Shown: positions 56,292-64,000 of the stretch, piece by piece
Layout of the letters: every line of letters starts with the position of its first letter
Numbering within the stretch: the first letter of the stretch is position 1
Assembly (NCBI RefSeq): GCF_030687715.1
Contig: NZ_CP117445.1
Location: 2,042,501-2,106,500 of the forward strand
Origin: Pseudomonas sp. FP2196
GTDB lineage: Bacteria > Pseudomonadota > Gammaproteobacteria > Pseudomonadales > Pseudomonadaceae
DNA: 64,000 nucleotides
Direction of reading: 5' to 3'
Translations under genes and position numbers: made by a program
Notes under the pieces: model-generated
Told to the model about the DNA's origin: nothing
The model's database searches: none
Seen by the model: the letters and a program-made list of their open reading frames with translations, nothing else

Positions 56292-56314
56292 TAATTTTTC
56301 CGGTCTGCATTCGT
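56292..56314 (+). promoter_or_regulatory. PvdS-like box upstream of pvdI
   Basis: TAATT at 56292-56296, 15 bases, CGT at 56312-56314, so one mismatch and a spacer one base short of the usual 16-17. It lies about 55 bases before the start codon. Confidence 0.45.
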
Positions 56315-56369
56315 TTTATAGGGACGACGTGCCTTTGTGCTGCCTGCCTACTGATCCGGATGCCAAGAA

Positions 56370-59300
56370 ATGAATGCAGAAGACTCCTTGAAACTCGCTC
56401 GCCGGTTTATCGGGTTGCCCCTGGAAAAGCGCCAGATGTTCCTTGCGGCCCTGCACAAGGAGGGCGTTGATTTCGCCCGGTTTCCGATTCCCGCCGGCGT
56501 TGAGGCCGAGGATCGTCAGGCGCTGTCCTACGCGCAACGACGTATGTGGTTTCTCTGGCAACTCGATCCGCACAGCGGTGCCTACAACCTGCCGGGCGCG
56601 GTGCGTCTGAGCGGGCAGTTGAACCGTCGCGCACTGGAGCAAGCGTTTGCCAGTCTGGTCGAGCGCCATGAAACCCTGCGCACGGTGTTCGAGCGCCAAG
56701 CCGATGACAACCTGCTGCAGGTGCCGGCGGCGGCACCGCTGGTCATCAACGTTGAGGATTTCACGGGCCTGCCGGCCGTCGAGCGTGAGCAGGCGGTTGT
56801 CCGCGCAGCGGAACAACAATCGGTGTTGCCATTTGATCTGGCGGTTGGGCCGCTGTTGCGGGTGACGCTGCTCAAACTGGCTGAACAGGAGCATGTGCTG
56901 CTGCTGACCTTGCACCACATCGTTTCCGATGGCTGGTCGATGAACGTGCTGATCGATGAGTTCATCCGCTGCTACGACGCGTTCGATGGCGGCCAGCAGC
57001 CGCAACTGGCGCCGCTGCCGATTCAGTACAGCGACTATGCCTTGTGGCAGCGCCGCTGGCTGGAGGCCGGCGAGCAGGCGCGCCAACTCGATTACTGGCA
57101 GGCACAACTGGGCGACGAACATCCGGTGCTGGAATTGCCGCTGGATCATTCACGTCCAGCGATGCCGAGCTATCGCGGCACCCGCTACGAATTTGCCGTC
57201 GACGCGCCGTTGGCCGAGCAACTGCGCAACACCGCGCAGCAGCATCAAGTGACGTTGTTCATGCTCTTGCTCGGCGCGTTCAATGCGCTGCTGCATCGCT
57301 ACACCGGCCAGACCGACATCCGTGTCGGCGTGCCGATTGCCAACCGTAACCGTGGAGAAATCGAAGGCCTGATCGGTTTCTTCGTCAACACCCAGGTACT
57401 GCGCACGCAACTGGACGGCCAGACCCGTGTCGACGATCTGCTGCGCGCCATCAAGGAAACCGCCCTCGGAGCCCAGGCCCATCAGGATCTGCCGTTCGAG
57501 CAACTGGTCGAAGCGCTGAAACTGGAACGCAGCCTCAGCCACACGCCGTTGTTCCAGGTGATGTACAACCACCAGCCGCACGTCGCCGATGTCGCCACGC
57601 TCAGCACCGCTTCGGGTCTGGCGCTGAGCAGTCTCGACTGGCAGAGCCGCACCACCCAGTTCGACCTGACCCTGGACACCTACGAAAAGGGCGGCAAGTT
57701 GCACGCCGCGCTGACCTACGCCAGCGACCTGTTCGACGCCGCGACCATCGAGCGCATGGCTCGCCACTGGCTGCGTTTGCTGACAGCGATGGTCGCCGAT
57801 CAGTCGCAGCGCGTCGGCGAGTTGCCACTGCTGGAGGCTGATGAACAGCACACACTGGTGCGCCTCTGGAACGACACTTCGACGGCTTATCCAATCGAGC
57901 AGCCAATTCATCAACTGATCGAAGCACAGGTTGCGCGCACGCCCGACGCGCCAGCGCTGGTGTTCGGTGAGCAGACCCTGAGCTACGCCGAAGTGGATGC
58001 CCGGGCCAATCGTCTGGCGCATCTGCTGCGTGAGCAGGGCGTGCGGGCGGACAGTCTGGTTGGCATCTGCGCCCAGCGCTCGCTGGAAATGGTCGTCGGC
58101 CTGCTGGCCATTCTCAAGGCCGGTGGCGCCTATGTGCCGCTGGACCCGGAGTACCCGCAGGAACGTCTGGCCTACATGATCGAGGACAGCGGCATCACCT
58201 TGTTGCTGACGCAAAGCGCGCTGTTGGCGGCGCTGCCAACTGATGGCGTGCAGGTCATTACGCTGGATCAGCCGGGCCTGCTCGATGGCTACAGTGAGAG
58301 CCGTCCCGAGGTCTGCGTCGATCCGTTGAATCTTGCGTATGTGATTTACACCTCCGGCTCCACCGGCAAGCCCAAAGGTGCGGGCAACAGCCACGCGGCG
58401 CTGGTTAACCGCTTGTGCTGGATGCAGCAAGCCTATGCGCTTGACGCCAGTGATTCGGTGTTGCAGAAAACCCCGTTCAGTTTCGACGTATCGGTCTGGG
58501 AGTTCTTCTGGCCGCTGCTCACCGGTGCGCGACTGGTCGTCGCCGCGCCGGGGGCACACCGCGATCCGCTGCAACTGATCGACACCATCAACCGCTACGG
58601 CATCAGCACGCTGCACTTTGTGCCGTCGATGTTGCAGGCGTTCATTCACGAACCGGGCGTCGAGACGTGCACGGGGCTCAAGCGCATTGTCTGCAGCGGT
58701 GAAGCGTTACCGCTGGATGCGCAACTGCAAGTCTTCGCCAAGCTGCCGAACGCCGGCCTCTACAACCTCTACGGTCCGACCGAAGCGGCGATCGACGTCA
58801 CCCACTGGACCTGCGTCGACGAAGGCGCCGACAGCGTGCCGATCGGTCGACCGATTGCCAACCTGCGCACCCACGTGCTCGACGCCGAGCTGTTGCCGGT
58901 GCCAAGTGGCGTGGCTGGCGAACTGTATCTGGGCGGCGCCGGGCTGGCACGCAGTTATCACCAGCGTCCGGCACTGACCGCCGAACGTTTTGTGCCGTGC
59001 CCGTTCCACGACGGCGCGCGCCTGTACCGCACCGGTGACCGTGTGCGTCAGCGCGCCGACGGCGTGATCGAATACCTGGGCCGTCTCGACCATCAGGTGA
59101 AGTTGCGTGGCTTGCGCATCGAACTCGGTGAAATCGAAACCCGCCTGATGCAGCACCCGCTGGTGCGCGAAGCGGTGGTGCTGGTGCAGGGCGGCAAGCA
59201 TCTGGTGGCTTATCTGGTGCTGGAAACCGCTCAGCCAGACGAGCAATGGCAGCAGGACGTCAAGGCCTGGCTGCTGGGCAGTCTGCCGGAATTCATGGTC

Positions 59301-62300
59301 CCGACCTACCTGCTGACCCTGGACAAACTGCCGGTCACCGCCAACGGCAAACTGGATCGCAAGGCCCTGCCGCAACCGGACGCCGCACCGCAACAAGCCT
59401 TCGTTGCGCCGCAGGATGTGCTGCAAAAAGCCTTGGCGGCGATCTGGGAAGACGTGCTGGGCCTGGAACGCGTCGGCCTCGAAGATAACTTCTTCGCGCT
59501 GGGCGGCGACTCGATCATCTCCATCCAAGTGGTCAGCCGGGCGCGGCAGGCCGGGATCCGTGTCAGCCCGCGCGATCTGTTCCAGTACCAGACCGTGCGC
59601 AGCCTCGCGCTGGTGGCCACGCTGGACAACCAGACCTCGGTGGATCAAGGGCCGGTAACCGGCGCCGCCGTACTCGGGCCGATCCAGCAACACTTCTTCA
59701 GCCGGACGATGCCGGTGCGTGAGCACTGGAACCAGTCGCTGCTGCTGACCCCGCGTGAACCATTGAATGCGCAGTGGCTCGATGCAGCGCTGGCGCATGT
59801 CATCAACCATCACGATGCCTTGCGCCTGCGTTTTGTCGAAAACGCCGAAGGCTGGCAGCAAAGCCACGGCGCGCCGGTTGCAAGCGCTGACGTGTGGCAG
59901 CGCGATGCCGAATCCGTCGAGCAGTTGAACGCCTTGTGCAACGAAGCCCAGCGCAGTCTTGATCTGCACAACGGCCCGCTGCTGCGCGCGTTGCTGGTGA
60001 ACTTGGCGGATGGCAGTCAGCGTCTGGCGCTGATCATTCACCACCTGGTGGTGGACGGGGTTTCCTGGCGAGTGCTGCTGGAAGATGTGCAGCAGGCTTA
60101 TGAACAACTGGCGGCGGGGGGCGGCATTCAGTTGCCGGCAAAAACCACGTCCTTCCAGAGCTGGACGACGCGCCTCGAAAGCCAAGCATCACGCTTCGAC
60201 ACCCAACTGAGTTATTGGAAAACCCAGCATCAGGATGCGCAGGATCTGCCGTGCGAACGCCCGCAGGGCAGCCTGCAGAACCTGCATGGCGAGAAAATCG
60301 AGTGGCGCCTCGATGCCGAGCGCACCCGGCAACTGCTGCAACAGGCGCCGGCAGCGTATCGCACGCAGGTCAACGATCTGCTGCTGACCGCGCTGGCGCG
60401 CACCATCAGCCGCTGGACCCAACAACCGGGCACGCTGATCGAGCTCGAAGGCCATGGCCGCGAAGACTTGTTCGATGACGTCGACTTGAGTCGCACCGTA
60501 GGCTGGTTCACCAGCCTGTTCGCGGTCAACCTGAGCGCCGCCGACGATCTCGATGGCTCAATCAAGTCGATCAAGGAGCAACTGCGCGCGGTGCCGGACA
60601 AAGGTCTGGGCTATGGCGTGCTGCGTTATCTCGCAGCACCGTCGGTGCGCGCCGAACTGGCGCAGCTGCCGCCGCCACGCATTACCTTCAACTATCTTGG
60701 TCAGTTCGATCGTCAGTTCGACGACGCGGCGCTGTTCGTACCGTCCGCTGAAACCAGCGGTGTCGCACAGGACCCGGCAGCGCCGCTGGCCAACTGGCTA
60801 ACGGTGGAAGGTCAGGTGTACGGCGGCGAACTGTCGATGAGCTGGGGCTTCAGCCGCGAGATGTTCGACAGCGCGACCGTGCAGAAACTGGTGGATGATT
60901 ACGCCAGCGAGTTGCACGTGTTGATCGAACATTGCTGCACCTTGCAAGCCGCGCAAGCGACGCCGTCGGACTTCCCGCTGGCGCAGGTCACTCAGGCGCA
61001 ACTCGATGCGCTGCCGGTGCCGGCCGGTCAGCTCGATGACCTTTATCCACTGTCGCCGATGCAACAAGGTTTGCTATTCCACACCCTCTACGAGCAGGCG
61101 GCGGGCGAATACATCAACCAGTTGCGCGTCGATGTGCAAGGCGTTGATCCCGAGCGCTTCCGCGCGGCGTGGCAGGCCACCGTTGATGCGCAGGATATTC
61201 TGCGCAGCGGGTTCGTCTGGCAGGGCGAACTGGCGCAGCCGCTGCAGATCGTGCACAAGCAGGTGCAGTTGCCGTTCACCACGCTGGACTGGCGCAGCCG
61301 AGACAACCAGCCAGCGGCCCTCGCAGCGCTGGCCGACGCCGAGCGTCAGCAGGGCTTTGATCTGACCTGTGCGCCGTTGCTACGGCTGGTGCTGGTGCAG
61401 ACCGGCGCCGAGCAATGGCACCTGATTTACACCCACCACCACATCCTCATGGATGGCTGGAGCAACTCGCAGTTGCTCGGCGAAGTCTTGCAGCGCTACA
61501 GCGGCCGCACGCCGGTAAGCGGTGGTGGCCGTTATCGCGACTACATCGCCTGGCTGCAACGTCAGGACGGCCAACTCAGTCAGGACTTCTGGAGCGGGCA
61601 ACTGGCTGCGCTGCAAGAGCCGACCCGACTGGCCCGCGCCGCTACCGGCGGGGAAAACCTCAGTGGTCACAGTGACCAATACCTGACGCTGGATGTGCCG
61701 CGTACTCAGGCGCTGGAAGCGTTTGCCCGGCAGCAGAAAGTCACCGTCAATACCTTGGTGCAAGCCGCGTGGCTGCTGTTGCTGCAACGCTACACCGGTC
61801 ACGAAGCGGTGGCGTTCGGCGCCACCGTGGCCGGGCGCCCGGCGGATCTGCCGGGCATCGAGCAACAGGTCGGTCTGTTCATCAACACGTTGCCGGTGAT
61901 CGGCGCGCCGCGTCCGGATCAGACTGTCGGCCACTGGCTGCAAGCGGTGCAGGCGCAGAACCTCAGCCTGCGCGACTTCGAACACACGCCGCTGGCGGAT
62001 ATTCAGCGCTGGGCGGGGCAGGGCGGCGAGGCGCTGTTCGACAACATTCTGGTGTTCGAAAACTACCCGATTGCCCAGGCGCTGAGTCAGGCCGGGCAAG
62101 GGCTGGTGTTCGGTGACGTGGGCAATCTTGAGCAGACGCACTATGCGCTTAGCGTTGCCGTGACATTGGGTCAGCAACTGGCGCTGCATTACAGCTTCGA
62201 CCGTGGCCAGTTCACCAGTGACGTGATCGAAGGCATCAGTGCGCATCTGCTGCAATTGCTCGAGCAGTTTGCCGTGTCGGCTGAACGCAACCTCGGCGAA

Positions 62301-64000
62301 ATCGCTTTGGCCAGCGCTGACGAGCAGGCGCGCCAGCAAGCTGAAAACCATCCGCAGCCATACCCGGTGGACAAAGGCGTGCATCAGCGTATTGCCGCTT
62401 TGGCCGGCGAAAATCCGCAACGCACGGCGGTGATCTTCAACGGTCAGCGCTTCAGCTATGGCGAAATCGATCAGCGCGCCAACCAATTGGCCCACGCGCT
62501 GATCGCCCGTGGTGTCGGCCCGGAAACCCGCGTCGGTGTGGCCCTGCCGCGCAGTGAGGCGGTGATCGTCGCGCTGCTGGCGGTGCTCAAGGCTGGCGGC
62601 GCCTACGTGCCGCTGGACACCAGCTATCCGCGTGAACGTCTGGCTTATCTGATCGAAGATTCGGGGCTGGCGCTGTTGCTCAGCGACTCGTCGGTGTCGG
62701 CGCAATTGCCCGTAGCCGAATCGGTGCCATTGTTGGAGCTGGATCGCCTCGACCTGCGCGAATGGCCGATCAACGCGCCCCAGGTGCAACTTGATCCGCA
62801 CAACCTCGCGTATGTGATTTACACCTCCGGTTCCACCGGTAATCCGAAAGGCGTCAGCGTCGCTCACGGCCCGTTGGCCATGCACTGCCAGGCCATCGGT
62901 CAGCGTTATGAAATGCGCGACAGCGATTGCGAATTCCACTTCATGTCGTTCGCTTTCGACGGCGCCCATGAGCGCTGGCTGACCAGCCTGACCCACGGCG
63001 CCTCGTTGCTGATCCGCGATGACAGCCTGTGGACGCCGGAGCAGACCTACAACGCCATGATTGAACACGGCGTGACGGTGGTCGCGTTCCCGCCGGTGTA
63101 CCTGCAACAACTGGCCGAACACGCCGAGCGCGTCGGCAACCCACCCAACGTGCGCATTTACTGCTTCGGCGGTGACGCGGTGCCGAACGCCAGTTTCGAG
63201 CGGGTCAAACGTGCGCTCGACCCGGACTACATCATCAACGGTTATGGCCCGACCGAAACCGTGGTCACGCCGCTGATCTGGAAGGCCGGTCGCGAGGTGC
63301 CGTGCGGTGCCGCTTACGCGCCTATCGGCAGCCGCATCGGTGATCGCAGCGCTTATGTGCTCGACGCCGATCTGAACCTGCTGCAGCAGGGCATGGCCGG
63401 TGAACTGTATCTGGGTGGCACGGGTCTGGCCCGGGGTTATCTGAATCGTCCGGGGCTGACCGCCGAGCGCTTTGTCGCTAACCCTTTCAGCAGCACTGGC
63501 GGCTTGCTCTATCGCACCGGTGACCTCGTTCGCCAGCGCGCCGACGGCACGTTCGACTATCTGGATCGCATCGACAATCAGGTGAAGATCCGCGGTTTCC
63601 GCATTGAGCTCGGTGAAGTCGAAGCCGCCCTGCAAGCGCTCGACGGCGTGCGTGAAGCAGTGGTCGTGGCCCAGGAAGGCAGCGCCGGTAGCGGCAAGCG
63701 TCTGGTTGCCTATGTGGTGGGCGATTCTGACCGCGCGGACTTCACTGAAGACCTGCGTGCGCAGCTCAAGGCTACCTTGCCGGCGCACATGGTGCCGGCG
63801 TATGTGTTGCGTCTGGAACGCATGCCGCTGACGCCGAACGGCAAGCTCGACCGCAAGAATCTGCCGAAACCGGATGTCAGCCAACTGCAACAAACCTATG
63901 TCGCCCCACAGAGCGCGCTGGAGCAACAACTGGCGACGATCTGGCAAGACGTGCTCAAGCTTGAGCAAGTCGGCATCAGCGACAACTTCTTTGAGCTGGG
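56370..64000 (+). CDS. pvdI: Pyoverdine non-ribosomal peptide synthetase PvdI-like, N-terminal 2543 residues; 3' end outside window
   Basis: Module 1 is C-A-T-E: condensation HHIVSDG near 181; adenylation about 510-930 with YTSGSTGKPKG; carrier DNFFALGGDS near 1040; epimerase with HHLVVDG near 1224. Module 2 is C (HHHILMDG near 1689) and A (about 2010-2420), ending in the carrier DNFFELG at the edge. Specificity residues read DVWHVSLID, as for serine, and DGEACGGVT, as for lysine in pyoverdine enzymes, predicting D-Ser-Lys. The N-terminus MNAEDSLKLARRFI matches P. aeruginosa PvdI. ATG 56370 sets a frame that held at every point checked. Confidence 0.9.
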   Translation, partial: MNAEDSLKLARRFIGLPLEKRQMFLAALHKEGVDFARFPIPAGVEAEDRQALSYAQRRMWFLWQLDPHSGAYNLPGAVRLSGQLNRRALEQAFASLVERHETLRTVFERQADDNLLQVPAAAPLVINVEDFTGLPAVEREQAVVRAAEQQSVLPFDLAVGPLLRVTLLKLAEQEHVLLLTLHHIVSDGWSMNVLIDEFIRCYDAFDGGQQPQLAPLPIQYSDYALWQRRWLEAGEQARQLDYWQAQLGDEHPVLELPLDHSRPAMPSYRGTRYEFAVDAPLAEQLRNTAQQHQVTLFMLLLGAFNALLHRYTGQTDIRVGVPIANRNRGEIEGLIGFFVNTQVLRTQLDGQTRVDDLLRAIKETALGAQAHQDLPFEQLVEALKLERSLSHTPLFQVMYNHQPHVADVATLSTASGLALSSLDWQSRTTQFDLTLDTYEKGGKLHAALTYASDLFDAATIERMARHWLRLLTAMVADQSQRVGELPLLEADEQHTLVRLWNDTSTAYPIEQPIHQLIEAQVARTPDAPALVFGEQTLSYAEVDARANRLAHLLREQGVRADSLVGICAQRSLEMVVGLLAILKAGGAYVPLDPEYPQERLAYMIEDSGITLLLTQSALLAALPTDGVQVITLDQPGLLDGYSESRPEVCVDPLNLAYVIYTSGSTGKPKGAGNSHAALVNRLCWMQQAYALDASDSVLQKTPFSFDVSVWEFFWPLLTGARLVVAAPGAHRDPLQLIDTINRYGISTLHFVPSMLQAFIHEPGVETCTGLKRIVCSGEALPLDAQLQVFAKLPNAGLYNLYGPTEAAIDVTHWTCVDEGADSVPIGRPIANLRTHVLDAELLPVPSGVAGELYLGGAGLARSYHQRPALTAERFVPCPFHDGARLYRTGDRVRQRADGVIEYLGRLDHQVKLRGLRIELGEIETRLMQHPLVREAVVLVQGGKHLVAYLVLETAQPDEQWQQDVKAWLLGSLPEFMVPTYLLTLDKLPVTANGKLDRKALPQPDAAPQQAFVAPQDVLQKALAAIWEDVLGLERVGLEDNFFALGGDSIISIQVVSRARQAGIRVSPRDLFQYQTVRSLALVATLDNQTSVDQGPVTGAAVLGPIQQHFFSRTMPVREHWNQSLLLTPREPLNAQWLDAALAHVINHHDALRLRFVENAEGWQQSHGAPVASADVWQRDAESVEQLNALCNEAQRSLDLHNGPLLRALLVNLADGSQRLALIIHHLVVDGVSWRVLLEDVQQAYEQLAAGGGIQLPAKTTSFQSWTTRLESQASRFDTQLSYWKTQHQDAQDLPCERPQGSLQNLHGEKIEWRLDAERTRQLLQQAPAAYRTQVNDLLLTALARTISRWTQQPGTLIELEGHGREDLFDDVDLSRTVGWFTSLFAVNLSAADDLDGSIKSIKEQLRAVPDKGLGYGVLRYLAAPSVRAELAQLPPPRITFNYLGQFDRQFDDAALFVPSAETSGVAQDPAAPLANWLTVEGQVYGGELSMSWGFSREMFDSATVQKLVDDYASELHVLIEHCCTLQAAQATPSDFPLAQVTQAQLDALPVPAGQLDDLYPLSPMQQGLLFHTLYEQAAGEYINQLRVDVQGVDPERFRAAWQATVDAQDILRSGFVWQGELAQPLQIVHKQVQLPFTTLDWRSRDNQPAALAALADAERQQGFDLTCAPLLRLVLVQTGAEQWHLIYTHHHILMDGWSNSQLLGEVLQRYSGRTPVSGGGRYRDYIAWLQRQDGQLSQDFWSGQLAALQEPTRLARAATGGENLSGHSDQYLTLDVPRTQALEAFARQQKVTVNTLVQAAWLLLLQRYTGHEAVAFGATVAGRPADLPGIEQQVGLFINTLPVIGAPRPDQTVGHWLQAVQAQNLSLRDFEHTPLADIQRWAGQGGEALFDNILVFENYPIAQALSQAGQGLVFGDVGNLEQTHYALSVAVTLGQQLALHYSFDRGQFTSDVIEGISAHLLQLLEQFAVSAERNLGEIALASADEQARQQAENHPQPYPVDKGVHQRIAALAGENPQRTAVIFNGQRFSYGEIDQRANQLAHALIARGVGPETRVGVALPRSEAVIVALLAVLKAGGAYVPLDTSYPRERLAYLIEDSGLALLLSDSSVSAQLPVAESVPLLELDRLDLREWPINAPQVQLDPHNLAYVIYTSGSTGNPKGVSVAHGPLAMHCQAIGQRYEMRDSDCEFHFMSFAFDGAHERWLTSLTHGASLLIRDDSLWTPEQTYNAMIEHGVTVVAFPPVYLQQLAEHAERVGNPPNVRIYCFGGDAVPNASFERVKRALDPDYIINGYGPTETVVTPLIWKAGREVPCGAAYAPIGSRIGDRSAYVLDADLNLLQQGMAGELYLGGTGLARGYLNRPGLTAERFVANPFSSTGGLLYRTGDLVRQRADGTFDYLDRIDNQVKIRGFRIELGEVEAALQALDGVREAVVVAQEGSAGSGKRLVAYVVGDSDRADFTEDLRAQLKATLPAHMVPAYVLRLERMPLTPNGKLDRKNLPKPDVSQLQQTYVAPQSALEQQLATIWQDVLKLEQVGISDNFFEL

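Noticed and set aside
56370..56379. ATG at 56374 as the pvdI start
   Set aside because: That frame stops after five codons (TGA). The ATG at 56370 gives the conserved PvdI N-terminus and the frame seen at later domain motifs.
57150..58649. Long open frame on the minus strand across the pvdI start
   Set aside because: It is the shadow of the plus-strand NRPS, whose domain motifs are intact. The minus-strand product is Gln/Arg/Val-rich with no family signature. The same holds for 58707-60185 and 61380-63968.

Overview
The window is chromosomal DNA from a Pseudomonas, most likely the P. fluorescens/P. koreensis part of the genus. The grounds are GC-rich coding on both strands, three families of Pseudomonas REP-type palindromes between genes, a pyoverdine synthetase, a P. 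aeruginosa-like gene order through xdh-smc-zipA-ligA-dnaX-recR-apt-anr-hemN-ccoS/I/H/G-two cco operons-aer, and a 4.5S RNA gene. No tRNA, insertion sequence, CRISPR array or prophage was seen.

Layout. (1) 1-7731: purine catabolism. guaD and xdhC/xdhB/xdhA lie on the minus strand, flanked by two GntR/FCD regulators; the upstream region carries two tandem TGAC-N6-GTCA palindromes. (2) 7734-25345: housekeeping genes smc, zipA, ligA, a Peptidase_Mx-type protein, the 4.5S RNA gene, dnaX, ybaB, a zinc-independent medium-chain oxidoreductase, recR, an acyl-CoA dehydrogenase, apt, the oxygen regulator anr and an unrecognised gene. (3) 25342-41042: an ANR-linked microaerobic block on the minus strand. 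It holds hemN, a SafE-like membrane protein, ccoS, ccoI, ccoH, ccoG and two complete ccoNOQP operons. FNR/ANR-type boxes precede hemN, ccoG and the distal ccoN, and a weaker one precedes the proximal ccoN. An AT-rich metallophosphoesterase and a 58-residue small ORF interrupt the block. (4) 41138-45130: an accessory stretch with an alpha/beta hydrolase, a dispersed repeat, an AT-rich unknown gene, a DUF6124-type gene under a C4-antisense-RNA-like leader, and a YafO-type toxin-antitoxin pair between two imperfect ~210-bp repeats. (5) 45131-52827: an Aer-type PAS chemoreceptor, a CPBP protease, the divergent inhA/glxA pair, an unknown gene, a GH15 enzyme and an SDR. (6) 52957-64000: a 2-methylisoborneol-synthase-like terpene synthase, an SCP2-JmjC protein, pvdG and the start of a pvdI-like NRPS that runs off the window. 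PvdS (iron-starvation) promoter motifs face both ways between the JmjC gene and pvdG.

The most notable element is the leader at about 43270-43481. It folds into a T-shaped RNA with two antisense segments: one matches hairpin loops on either side of it, the other is complementary to the Shine-Dalgarno region of the downstream gene over 12 pairs. This is the logic of phage C4 antisense RNA, attached here to a small non-phage Pseudomonas gene. Second is an SCP2-JmjC fusion gene behind a full-match PvdS box.

Limits: all calls come from reading the sequence. Family names rest on motif recognition, and no search or folding program was run.
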